64,000 nt of DNA from Pegoplata infirma (lineage: Eukaryota > Arthropoda > Insecta > Diptera > Anthomyiidae). Each line of letters begins with the position of its first letter. Position 1 is the stretch's first letter. The stretch spans positions 87,481,904 through 87,545,903 of the forward strand of contig OY992538.1 in the NCBI GenBank assembly GCA_963921195.1, given 5' to 3'. The notes under the pieces are model-generated. The model made no database searches, was not told the origin of the DNA, and saw only the letters and a program-made list of their open reading frames with translations. Positions 49,210 through 59,479 of the stretch are shown in pieces. The position numbers were made by a program, and so were the translations under genes.

Positions 49210-49584
49210 TAATTTCATTACTAGGATGGACCAATTGATCCAAAAGTACTTATATAAAAGACTGGTTCCAAAAATGGCACAAAGATCAAATAATTTCGCC
49301 CTATCTTCAAACGACCTTCACTCCTAAGGGGCTCCCATACAAATGTCATTTTGTATGGAAGCTTCCTTAGGGAGTCAAGATAGAATGTTGGTATATTCGG
49401 AAAATGCTACAAATTAAAAGGGGCGCTCATATATTCCACCCCCTCGGAGACATCATATGACCACTAGCAGCTGATATAATAAAACGAATTCATAAAAAAA
49501 TATAGGGACGTCCTTAAAGGTTAAATCTAGAAGGAAACTATGGAAAAATATTGTGGGTCGGCCAAACATTTTACTCCTCTAGAG

Positions 49585-50478
49585 CAGAGCTTCTCACTAA
49601 CTTTTGCTTTGCGACCACTTTTCAATATTTCAAATTTTTCGCGACCCCCAATATAAAAAAAATTAATATCGTGAACTATGACCTCAGTTTCAAGTTCAAA
49701 AACTTTAAGTAAAAATCTTCTAAAAAATAAAAATAAAACACAATTTTTGTGAACTTTGACCTCAATTTTCTTAAAAATTTGGAAACCAGGTCCCGAACTA
49801 CGGCATTTTATATCGAAATTTACTATATTCATCGATTTTTTATTTCCGAAAATAAAAGAAAAAGACCAGTTAAACCTGATCAGAAATGAAGAAATGTTTA
49901 CCAAGAAAGCATTTAAAGTCCAATTTGCAGTAATGATTGTTCTTTTTTCAAAGTTATGTATCAATGTTTGGTAGTGATTGAAATTTTATTCGATCACGAA
50001 TCTAAATCCGTTATTCGGATCCAGATTTGGAATCAGTATTAAAAAGTGAATCGAAAAAAGTGGTCAGATCCCAGACGCATACGAAAATTTCACAAACAAA
50101 GCTCTTTAAAATGCACAAGAATACGTTTTTGTGAATTTTGCCTCTAATTTTCTCAAAAACCTAACGTACTAGAAAAATTTCGAACCCAGATTCGGAATCA
50201 GCATCGAAAAGTTAATAGACAACGAACTGTAAGATCCCAGACTCAGTCAAAACACTTCACAAATAGGTATTGGGCATCCCGCGAAATTAACAACTGCACA
50301 GTGATTACGGAGGGACCTCAATTGATGGACAAATTAGTTTTCTTTAATAAAAGTATTTGTATATTTTTAAATCCCAGCAATAAAAAAATGTGTTTTTAAT
50401 TTACCAAAATTTAAGGTTTTAATAAATTTGTTTGCGACCCCCCTAAAACTCTTCTGCGACCCGCTAGGGGAACCATTG
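49585..50478. mobile_element. hAT-type element, GCGACCC termini, 8-bp duplication
   Basis: Perfect CTCTAGAG flanks (49577-49584 and 50479-50486). Ends CAGAGCTTCTCACTAACTTT and GCGACCCGCTAGGGGAACC-ATTG, the pattern of the animal hAT group whose ends carry GCGACCC. The empty site is seen at about 30138 (TTGCTCTAAGAGCAC) in the related repeat. No transposase; open frames are accidental. Confidence 0.92.
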
Positions 50479-50486
50479 CTCTAGAG

Positions 50487-50927
50487 GAACACTTTGGGCA
50501 GGTAAATCGGTGGGAACAAATTTAAAAAATATCATGTCCAATCGGTTCAGAGGTAAAAAACACGCTAACGTTCGAAAGGCAATTCTGAGGATGCTGAAGC
50601 CTGGCATATATAAGTATTTGTGGGTACCCTGGCCTGGTTCGTGTTGAATTTCAGCCAAATGGTTCCAAAGTTATTAGCAAAAGCGTGAATTTCAAAAATA
50701 TTTTTACACTAAAAAAAATACACTCGAAAAAATTTGCACTCAAAAAAATTTTACACTCAAAAAAAAAAAGTTCGTAAATTATTTTTTTTTTTTCAAAAAT
50801 TATTTAAAAATAAAAGCTTTTTTACACAAAATAAAATATTTCTATCAAAATTGTTATTTTTTTTACGTTAGAAAATTTACTATCACTTAAAAAGGACATT
50901 GCGGAGGGTATTCATAGATTCGGCTAA
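50487..50927. repeat. Remnant of the 29722-type repeat joined to family A
   Basis: 50487-50530 matches 30147-30180; 50540-50925 is family A sequence (AATTCTGAGGATGCTGAAGC, GGAGGGTATTCATAGATTCG) cut by the foldback at 50928. Confidence 0.7.
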
Positions 50928-51061
50928 CAAGGGAAGTCTCCCTAGTTTCACCCGCGGATCATTATGGAATTGGTTTAATTTTGTAGAACAGAAAAAATAA
51001 AGGGACACGTATTTATTTTTAGGGGGGAGAAAAGGTAATTTTTCAGTTTTTTTTTCGTATA

Positions 51062-51848
51062 TCTATATATATAAAAATGGAAGTATGTATGTGGGTATGT
51101 ATGTATGTTCCGTATGGACTCGAAAACGGCTGGACCGATCTTGATGAAATTTTCAGGGAGGGGCGTGGCAAAATCGATATTTCACATTGCACCACTAAAA
51201 ATTACATATTGATTATTTTATTTTTACTACATTTTTTTGCTTTGACTACAAATGTAAGTAGTTTTTACTACATAAGTCAGTTGTTTTTTGTAAGTTAAAA
51301 TAACTAACATTGTTAGTTAATTTAACTGAAAAAGTAGTTGACCCCAAAACAACTTACAAAGTAGTTATTTTAACTGACATTTTCAGTTGATTTTACTAAC
51401 ATAATTTTTTGAGTGTAACCACAATTGAACAAAGAGGCGAAATTTGCCTAACCTCTTTGTTTTATACTGAACGTTATATCTGCCTGTTTTGAAATCACGC
51501 AAAAACGGATAAGCCGAATCTGTCACTACTGATAGAACTAACAGAGCGGCAACTGTAGGTCATATGTAGAGCGCGATTCGGCAAAAGGGCATAAAATGTC
51601 ACTCCAGTTTTTCATAAATAAAATTTATTTCCTCCTCTTTCGAAATCACACAAAAACGGTAAAACTGATGTCAATGAAATTTGCAGCCTAGATAGTACTA
51701 ATCGACAAAGCTGCATGGAACTTGAGACTATCACGACTCGATAAAAATGAGTTAAATGACACACCCCTTTTTACTATACTTAACGTTATGTCTGTCTGTT
51801 TCAACAGGTTTTTTCTTAGGGCCAGCAGCGCGGACCGGGTATAGCTAG
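51062..51848 (+). mobile_element. Non-autonomous Helitron
   Basis: Begins TCTATATATATAAAAATGG and ends GGGTATAGCTAG, a CTRR end, inserted between A and T with no duplication. The uninterrupted site is present in the sister foldback at 56779/56780. The 5' part holds GTATGTATGT repeats and GAAAACGGCTGGACCGATC. The 3' hairpin expected of Helitrons is weak. No Rep/helicase. A CACTC-like insertion is at about 51193-51415. Confidence 0.82.
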
Positions 51849-52098
51849 TCTCCTATAATATGCAAAGAAACCTACACAGAACCAATTTTGTACATAAATA
51901 GTATGAACTCCATTCATTGATTTTAGTTTATACTATTAATGAACAAATTCATACTATTTATAATTGTGTTCTTTAAAAATAAAAATTTCCAAAAAATAAA
52001 CAAACCAGTTAGTTTGAAATAAATAGAAAATTGTCAAACTATTTTTTTCTGTTGTTTTTTTGTTTTGGAAAATAAGCAAAATACCGCAAATATTTTAG

Positions 52099-52314
52099 CA
52101 AGGAAGATGAAAAGGTAAGTGCAATGTATTTGTAAAATTATGTACCTTTCTTTTTATTGATCGTTGTTTTCTAAATTCTTATTAGGGAGCACCTAAACCA
52201 GAGAGGTCTTTAAACATACATATCAATTTGACTCGTCTTCTACCACCAATTGCCGAATATGGAGAATAAAATGTTGAAGCTGTTCCTCAAGAATATGATG
52301 AAATCAAATTTCAG
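52099..52314 (+). pseudogene. Captured two-exon coding fragment, unknown gene
   Basis: After TATTTTAG, a short exon end (KEDEK, 52099-52114) meets a GTAAGTG donor; a 71-nt intron follows with TTATTAG acceptor at 52185, then a 129-nt exon (52186-52314) to CAG/GTTTTA. The spliced frame is phase 0 throughout: KEDEK-GAPKPERSLNIHI, NLTRLLPPIAEYGE, one TAA at codon 28, then NVEAVPQEYDEIKFQ up to the donor. The TAA would be one base away from GAA. Intron size and signals are typical of fly genes. I do not recognise the protein. Most likely a host gene piece captured by the element; alternatively a relic of the element's own gene. Confidence 0.6.
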
Positions 52315-52642
52315 GTTTTATTTTGATATTGCGTTATTTTTTGCAACTTTTACAAAATTAATAAAAATGTATAAATATGTAATAAAACTCATCTTAAATG
52401 ATGCAAGATTAACGTGTGTTTGTGTTATTGATCATATAATTGGCAACATTTTTAGTTTATTCCAGAAAAAGCGAAAAAATTAAAAAAAAAATCAAGAATT
52501 TGTTCATAAGGAGTGAGATCATAAAAATGTTAACACACATAAAGTTAAATAAAAAACAGACTACTGAATTTTAAGACTTCAAACCAAATTTTTATTAAAT
52601 AAAATTTAATACAAAATCATAACAAAAAAACCGCATGGAACT

Positions 52643-53650
52643 CTAACCACTACGAACAAAGTTATCCACTTTTTCCGGAAACCCTCCCATTAAGGCTTTT
52701 ATGGTAGTTTCTGTCACCTTTTTAGAGCAGGTGGTCCATCTACGTTTGAAATCTTGCATGTCCTGGGAGACCTTTTTTGTGCCCTTTAATTCTTTTTTAA
52801 CAAGAGCCCAATATCTCTCCACTGGCCTGAGCTCCGGGCAGTTTGGTGGATTTGCCTCTCTTGGTACAAAAACCACATTATTATCATTATACCACTCCAG
52901 CGCTTTCTTGCTGTAGTGACAAGATGCTAAATCGGGCCAAAAGTAAGTGGATACATTGTGCTGACTCAAGAACGGAAGAAGTCTCTTCTGCAAACACTCC
53001 TTGATATAAATTTCGCTGTTTATAGAGCCAGATGTCACAAATGACTGGCTTCTTTGGCCGCAGCTACATATGGCTTGCCATACTAGGAATTTTTTGGGGA
53101 ATTTCGTTTGCTTTTTTGACCGAAATTTTTCCGCAACATTTCCTCGAACATCGGAAACATAAAATTCTTGACCAGGGAGCTGCGCAAAATCAGCCAGGAC
53201 ATAAGTTTCGTCGTCCATTACACAACAGTTGTATTTTTTTATAAAATTTGATTTCAATTTTCTAGCTCTGGTTTTGGCCTCCAAATTTTTAAAAGCGTTT
53301 CTATCGGGAACTTTTTGAACTTTGTAGGACTTTAGTCCCGCCTTACGTTTCACTTTACGTACAAAAAAGTCTGAGCATTGGGCTAACCGAGCTGTTTTTC
53401 TGCCAGATGTGTTAGGAGCTCTCTTAAGGATGCTTTTAACTTTATATGCCTTACCAATGTTACGATAACCAGTCGTTGTTCCTGTTCCCGGCTTCCTTTC
53501 AATTGTTAGGTGTTCCAGATACCTTTTTACCACTTTTGAAACTGTTTGGCGGCATACATTAGTTTCTTTGGCAATTTTTTTGAATGTCCATGTTTGGTTT
53601 TGTTGAAAATATTTAATTATTTTTGAACGCACTTTTCTTTCATCGTCCAT
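52643..53650 (-). CDS. Tc1/mariner transposase, DD37E
   Basis: 335 residues from ATG (MDDERKVRSK) with no break, normal length for the superfamily. Residues 1-60 form the first helix-turn-helix of the DNA-binding part (WTFKKIAKETNVCRQTVSKV), followed by a second HTH-like stretch at about 75-115. The catalytic acid residues are visible: Asp in CVMDDETY (146/147), Asp240 in YFWPDLASCHY, and Glu278 in CPELRPVERYW. The spacing from Asp240 to Glu278 is 37 residues, the mark of the DD37E (ITmD37E-like) branch first known from mosquitoes. It binds the TIRs and cuts and pastes the element at TA. Same strand as cher. It could be active if expressed; this is inference from an intact frame and intact TIRs. 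Confidence 0.93.
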   Translation of the reverse strand: MDDERKVRSKIIKYFQQNQTWTFKKIAKETNVCRQTVSKVVKRYLEHLTIERKPGTGTTTGYRNIGKAYKVKSILKRAPNTSGRKTARLAQCSDFFVRKVKRKAGLKSYKVQKVPDRNAFKNLEAKTRARKLKSNFIKKYNCCVMDDETYVLADFAQLPGQEFYVSDVRGNVAEKFRSKKQTKFPKKFLVWQAICSCGQRSQSFVTSGSINSEIYIKECLQKRLLPFLSQHNVSTYFWPDLASCHYSKKALEWYNDNNVVFVPREANPPNCPELRPVERYWALVKKELKGTKKVSQDMQDFKRRWTTCSKKVTETTIKALMGGFPEKVDNFVRSG

Positions 53651-53901
53651 TGTGTAAAAAATTGCAAACCAACTTTATATGCCTTACCAATGTTACGATA
53701 ACCAGTCGTTGTTCCTGTTCCCGGCTTCCTTTCAATTGTTAGGTGTTCCAGATACCTTTTTACCACTTTTGAAACTGTTTGGCGGCATACATTAGTTTCT
53801 TTGGCAATTTTTTTGAATGTCCATGTTTGGTTTTGTTGAAAATATTTAATTATTTTTGAACGCACTTTTCTTTCATCGTCCATTGTGTAAAAAATTGCAA
53901 A
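53438..53901. repeat. Tandem duplication within the mariner (2 x 231 bp)
   Basis: 53438-53668 and 53671-53901 read the same base for base, period 233. Identity implies the duplication is recent, or alternatively an assembly artefact. Confidence 0.88.
53617..53883 (-). pseudogene. Duplicated 5' piece of the transposase, HTH only
   Basis: A second copy of the transposase start lies upstream of the full gene. It encodes the same first 71 residues (through GKAYKV), then runs out of frame over the junction for about 17 residues to a stop. The product, if made, would be an 88-residue protein with the first HTH but no catalytic domain. It arises from the tandem duplication 53438-53668 / 53671-53901. 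Confidence 0.85.
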
Positions 53902-54476
53902 TTAAAACTCATGATGTAAATTAATTTATTAACTGACATATTTTTAAAATGTAAACTGCCGAAAAAAAAAAATTTGGAAGCTTTACACCAAAGTTGTAGG
54001 CAAAAATGTGTGTTAACATTTTTATGATCTCACTCCTTAATATGTATGAACACAATCATACTGTAAATTAAAATGTTCTGGGAAAAAAAAGTCATGTACA
54101 ATTCATACAGTGTATGAAAAAATTAATTCCAAATATGAACTTTTTTTTTCTGTGTAGTCATGTTGCATACCAAATGAAAGGTCTTTGGAAAACCTATCTA
54201 CGTGTGTCAAGAACGTGTCCAAGCATGCACAACTTTCGTCATATTGAGTACAATACCATAATTTTAGGACATTTTTGTTAATAAGTCGAAAAATATTTAC
54301 TACTTTGGCGCGTTGTTAGCACCACGATATAGGTATTTTTAAGACCTTTAATCTGATACCATATATGCCAAGATTAATATTGTTTAAATAGGCATAAATC
54401 GTTAAAAACTGAAAAAGGTAAATTTCCCTCCGCACAAATCGACCACCCCTAAAAATGAGTTTGGACCGCTAAGACA

Positions 54477-54695
54477 CTCGAAAAAAATTTTAAACTCAAA
54501 AAAATTTTACACTCAAAAAAAAATTTTGTAAATTATTTTTTTTTTTTCAAAAATTACTTAAAAAATTTTTTTTACACAAAATAAAAACTAATCAAAAATG
54601 TTATTTTTTTCACGTTAGAAAATTTACTATCACTTAAAACGGCATTGTGGAGGGTATTCACAGATTCGGCCAAGTCGAATTTAGCTTTTCTACTT
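54477..54695 (+). repeat. Family A, 3' fragment
   Basis: CACTCGAAAAAAATTTT words, GTGGAGGGTATTCACAGATT and GTCGAATTTAGCTTTTCTAC, as in 47310-47565. Confidence 0.75.
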
Positions 54696-55058
54696 GTTCA
54701 TATCTCTCTCATCGTTTTCAAGATAAGCTTAAAATTTCAATTTTTTGTAGTTTGACCGCGATTTATTTAAAAACGGCACTGACGAAGAATTTGATTTTCG
54801 TCGAAATATAGTAGTGGGGCACTCCAGATTCACAATCAAAAGAGACATTTACAGTGTTCGCACCTTGAGGTTAAAGTTGTTTCGGCCGAGCCATGTACCC
54901 CATTTTTTCCAGAAAATTATTAACTGAGTTGCTGTATAAATCACAAAGATTGTTATACACAATTTATCTTTCTACAAAATTATTTATCAAATTGTAAATA
55001 CACTCGTAAATTAAAATTTAAATATTCTATATTACTTTAAGAAAATTACAAATAAGTA

Positions 55059-55553
55059 CACTCTAAAAAACGCATGTAAACTTACTATTATAAATTGGGT
55101 AAATTTTTGTTGAATAGCACGTATTATGTGTTAATATAAACACTAAATGCTTATAATAAATTTAAACCAATTAAACACAGCTAATTAAAAATATTATCCG
55201 TTAATTCAAATATTTTACACACAAATGCGTAAATAAAATTGTCGAACAACATACATACACACATGTTAAATAACTAAAACGCCAGATAAAAGTATAAGCT
55301 TCCGTAGCGTAGTGGTTAAGAAGTGTACTTTCAAATCAGAAGGTGGCGAGTTCGATGCTGGCTGGCGCCGCATATTTTTTTTTTTTTTTTTGTTTTTTTT
55401 TGTTATATTTTATTCACCTCTTTTTCATTTAAATTGACCACATGTGGTCAATTTATTCAATTTACACATTCAGAGTAAAATTACCCAATTTATAGTAGGA
55501 GTCCAGTTTCCTACTATAAATTGGGTAAATTTCAACAAATTTTGATTAGAGTG
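55059..55553. mobile_element. CACTC/TA element carrying a Pol III cassette, copy 2
   Basis: CACTCTAAAAAACGCATG to TTAGAGTG with TA on both sides. The empty site AAATAAG-TA-GTCACC occurs, inverted, at 63804-63805, which fixes both ends exactly. 495 bp. Contains the cassette at 55298-55370. Confidence 0.95.
55298..55370 (+). ncRNA. tRNA-like Pol III cassette, type 1, copy 2
   Basis: A box TAGCGTAGTGG and B box GTTCGATGC conserved; followed by a T-run of over 15. Differences from copy 1 are few and leave both boxes intact. Confidence 0.7.
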
Positions 55554-56346
55554 TAGTCACCGTAAACAATGCTGTTTTTTTATTATTTAGTTTTCTTAAC
55601 CATGATAATAATCTAAAATCACACACTGTTTAACATAAATTCCTACAATGGGGAAATGTTAAATTCACATATCAATTACCGGAGGCAGTAATGGGAAACA
55701 AAACCAAAAAAACACAACAAAAAATGTAGAAAAAAATTTCACAGTCATATGACAAAGAGACATTTTCACAATACCTTAAAAACAAACAAGTGAATTAAGT
55801 TAAGTGGTATTCAAATTACATGGAGACCTTAGATAGTTTCAATCTCCCATCACTAAAAAAACACAAAGCACAGATAATTTCAATGTTAATGTTAAAACAC
55901 TGCTAACTCGATGGACGTAGAAGAAACGAAATAACATAAATGTATAACTAAAGAGACAGTAATGTTTTGAAATAGTGAAAAAACGATTTCAAAGTTTTTT
56001 TAAACACGTTCAAAAAATTTCACTAGTTTTATTAAAGCCGTTGGGAGAGCCATAGGTATACATATTTTGTCTTTACTATTTTAAGGTTAAATAGAGTAGA
56101 TCAAATCACACACATATAAGTAAGATCTCAATCATCTCATGTTTAACCTAATGCAACAGTTAACAATGAAAATAGGAAAACTACAACAGACATAGTTAAA
56201 GGAAAACCTAAAAAGGGTCGATTTCACAAACATTTCATACAATGCAGTAACTACTCGTCATGTTTGTTATACACGTTTTGCCTGCAAGATTTCTTAAAGT
56301 TTTAACTTATTTCTTAACCAACGACTGCTAAATCGTTCTTAGGCTT

Positions 56347-56895
56347 ACAAGGGAAGTCTCCCTGGTGACACCCTCCGATCTTCATGAAATTTGGATATGT
56401 TGTTAAGAACGAAAATTAATTCGACACGTATTTTTTTTAGCGGCCCAAACTCATTTTTAGGTGTGTTCGATTTGTATGGGGGGAAACTGACCTTTTTCCG
56501 TTTTTTACGATTTACGCCTATTTAAACAAAATTAATATAGGCATGTGTGGTATCAGATTAAAGGCATTAAAAATACCTATCTCGTGGTGCTAACAACGGG
56601 CCAAAGAAGTTAATATTTTTCGACTTATTAACAAAAATTTCCTAAAATTTTGGTATTTTACTCAATATGACAAAAAGTTGTGCATGTTTGGACACGTTCT
56701 TAGCACACGTTGATAGGTTTTCCAAAGATCTTTCATTTGGTATGTAACATGACTAGGTTTCTTTGCATAATGTAGGAGATAAACGAAAATAACTGAAAAA
56801 TGGAATTGAATACGTGTCTCTTTATTTTTTCTGCTCTACAAAATAAAACCAATTCCATAAAGATCCGCGGGTGACACTAGGGAGACTTCCCTTGT
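56347..56895. mobile_element. ACAAGGGAAGTCTCC element, copy 2, complete
   Basis: TIR ACAAGGGAAGTCTCCCT / AGGGAGACTTCCCTTGT, 549 bp. It is uninterrupted and serves as the empty-site reference for the copy at 50928-54476. The flanks suggest a TTA/TA target. No gene. Confidence 0.88.
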
Positions 56896-57225
56896 TAGTT
56901 AAAGAAATCAACCATTTTTTTTCTTGTCTTTAAAACCTTTATTTAATAGTTTTGAAAAAAAAAAAAATAGTACTTAAAAGTTGCGTTAAATTATAGGGTG
57001 TCTTGATGAGTTTTTGTGTGGCTTTTTATAGTTTTATTTCAAACTAACTAGATGAATGGATCACAATTGAAGCTTGAGTTGAGTGGCTTTGCTTCTTTTT
57101 CTATAAGAAGTCTTGGTTTTCCTGTCTTTATTGTTTGTGTAACTATAAAATATGAAATACTTAAAGGGGTCGATATTTCATGCTGAGAAGTAATGCATTT
57201 TTTGTTTAAGTCAAACTGAAAAAAA

Positions 57226-57931
57226 AACAAGTAAAAAAGTTAAATTCGGCCGTGCCGAATGTATTGATACCCTACACAATTTAAAAAAACATTATATGAA
57301 AAAAAAAAACAGAAAAAAGAAAATTTAAAAAAAGTCCGCGAAAAAAAAATTGTAGATGAAAAAAAAAAAATCCGCGAAATTTTTATTTTTTATACCCTCC
57401 ACTTAGTGATAGAGGGTATATATAAGTTTGTCACTCCGTTCGTAACTAATCGAAATATTGGTCTGGGACCCCATAAAGTATATATATTCATGATCACCGA
57501 TCGATTTTAAGACATTCTAGCGATGTCCGTCTGTCCGTCTGTCTGTCTGTGGAAATGGTGATCACGGGCAAAATATTACACGGAGGTGACTGAAACTTTA
57601 CATATTTATTGGAAGTTCTCCTGAGAAGTTTGGTATTGCATTTGAGCGAAATCGGTTCAGCGGTTCAAAAGTTATGAACGAAAATGTAAGGACACCTCCA
57701 AAATTTTAGTACATTCAACATAACCTAAAAATACAAAGTGCTTTAATTCGGCTGCTGGTTGACATACGTGAACGTAATTGAACACCAAATGGTATTTAAA
57801 CAAGTATGAACATATTTTTTGACAAAAAAAGAAAAAAATCGCGGATTTTTTTAACAATTTTTTATTTTTTGCGGATTTTTTTTTCAAAATTTTTTTTTTT
57901 TTCAAAAGTAATTTTCTGGTAAATAAAGTTT
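57226..57931. repeat. Family A, two partial copies in opposite orientation
   Basis: 57226-57370 is an end fragment (ACAAGTAAAAAAGTTAAATT) in minus orientation; 57383-57931 is a plus copy (TATACCCTCCACTTAGTGAT) interrupted by the 1.97-kb repeat and resuming at 59892-59965. Confidence 0.75.
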
Positions 57932-58262
57932 TTAACATGATAATGTTTTTAGGCTGGGGTCTAATTTTAAAAAAGTTGCAGGACGCCACCTCACTTTGAC
58001 TATATATGCTAACGATTCAACAAAAAAGAAAATGAGAATTACATTTTTCATTTTATTACAACCTTAAACTTCGATAATAATTTAAAATTAATAAATAAAA
58101 TAAAAAAAATAGTTCTTGTAGCGACACCTAGCGCCGTTACTCTATTAACGCAGTATTGCCATACCAAATATCGCATTTCCAATTAGATTAGTTACCATCA
58201 TCGCAAATTTTTTCCAATAAAATATTACCACATCGCAAAACTAGCCAGTATATTTGAAAAAA

Positions 58263-58330
58263 GCTACAGTGGCCTTCCTGAAGTGAGCCAGACTGGAAAA
58301 CAGAAGGTGGGTGATCGAATCCGTGATTTG
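58263..58330 (+). ncRNA. tRNA-like Pol III cassette, type 2
   Basis: Counterpart of 36479-36548; the A box is again imperfect (TGGCCTTCCTG), the B box GATCGAATC intact, and a T-run follows. Confidence 0.55.
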
Positions 58331-59016
58331 TCAATTTTTTTTTTTAACATGGTAATGTTTTTAGGCTTGGGTATAACTTTTGACTATATAAGGGTGTCGT
58401 ACTTAGATGATTTAGCATTAACCAGACCTTCGAAAATTGAATTCAACGCATTATTATAAAAATTTTAAGAAATGAATTAATTTGTGTTCAAATCGGTTCT
58501 TTGAATTTAATCTTTATTTAAAAAAAAAAAACAATTAATTTTGTGAATAATTAAATTATAATAATTAAATTAATTATTTAAAAATTATTATAAATTAAAC
58601 CCTACATAACTGATGATTGTAACTACCCGAAATATTGGTTCTATTGGTCCAACCTTCAAGTATGACGATCAACTCAGAATCACTTTATTAGTGATTAGTG
58701 ATCTGTTCACACTGAAAGTATTATTGTTCATTATATCTTTGAACAAATTTCATAAAACCAAATTCATAGAATCTATGAAACAATTCATTGGCTGAATGAA
58801 TATTCATTAGTATTCTGAAATATTTCATAGAATTTTACTCATAGATTTTATTAAATTCATAGAAAAAATTCATAGAATTAATGAATGTCATTCATAGAAG
58901 AAAATGCCACCAATATGCCTTTTAATTTTTTTAATAATTAAAATAATGTTACAATAAGTAAAATAGTTGAATAAATTTATTAAAAAAATAAAAAAACATT
59001 AAAAAAAAAATATCAT

Positions 59017-59096
59017 TGCTGCCCTGACCGGGGCTCGAACCCAAGACCTACCGGCTGAAGTGGTATTTGTCGACGCCTTAGCTATCAGCGCCACCA
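59017..59096 (-). ncRNA. tRNA-like Pol III cassette, type 3
   Basis: Counterpart of 37251-37330; A box TAGCTAAGGCG and B box GTTCGAGCC unchanged. Confidence 0.65.
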
Positions 59097-59411
59097 AAGA
59101 AGAAAAATCTCGCCAACTAACGCTTGGTTTTATATCGCTTCATTTTTGTAAATAAACAAAATATTTGTTTTCTACAAACACACACACAGCTTTTGGCAGA
59201 GCATTGTGACAGAGCATAGACACAAACTATCGGCGCTAGGTGTCACTCGATTAACGCAGTATTGCCATACCAAATATCGCATTTCCAATTAGATTAGTTA
59301 CCATCATCGCAAATTTTTTGTCAATAAAATTTTACCACATGGCAACATTAACCAGTATATTTGAAAATCGAAAAGAGAAACATAACAAAATGTAAATCAT
59401 TATTTTAATAA

Positions 59412-59479
59412 GCTACGGTGGCCTAGCTGAAGTGAGCCAGACTGGAAAACAGAAGGTCCGGTGATCGAATCCCTGATCT
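59412..59479 (+). ncRNA. tRNA-like Pol III cassette, type 2, second unit
   Basis: Counterpart of 37645-37712; A box TGGCCTAGCTG and B box GATCGAATC unchanged, T-run follows. Confidence 0.65.

Larger units (their letters stand above)
52509..54037 (-). mobile_element. Tc1/mariner element, DD37E type
   Basis: Perfect 32-bp TIR starting AGGAGTGAGATCATAAAAAT at both ends, flanked by TA (52507-52508 and 54038-54039). 1529 bp including a 231-bp tandem duplication. It is the youngest-looking element here, with exact TIRs and an open transposase, inserted inside the CACAGAA element. Confidence 0.95.
51875..54154. mobile_element. TA-target CACAGAA element with captured exons and nested mariner
   Basis: Short termini CACAGAA / TTCTGTG with TA on both sides (51873-51874 and 54155-54156). 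The empty site AAACC-TA-GTCATG is present, inverted, at 56754-56755. Further inverted words (TAGTATGAAC, GTACA) lie near the ends. It carries a coding-looking fragment at 52099-52314 and the mariner at 52509-54037. Confidence 0.85.
50928..54476. mobile_element. ACAAGGGAAGTCTCC foldback, copy 1, heavily interrupted
   Basis: Starts ACAAGGGAAGTCTCCCTAG. Its body, by comparison with 56347-56895 (inverted), lies at 50928-51061, 51849-51874 and 54155-54476. A Helitron and a CACAGAA element fill the gaps. Its far end is lost at 54476, where family A sequence begins. Confidence 0.85.
54862..55575 (+). repeat. Repeat with inverted partner at the window end
   Basis: 54862-55058 plus 55554-55575 match 63786-64000 in inverse orientation (CGGCCGAGCCATGTACCCCA, GATTGTTATACACAAT). 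The gap is the CACTC element at 55059-55553, absent in the partner. Confidence 0.88.

Noticed and set aside
49527..49964. 145-codon frame on the minus strand
   Set aside because: Crosses the left end of the hAT element at 49585 and mixes host repeat with element; no motif and heavy Phe/Lys bias.
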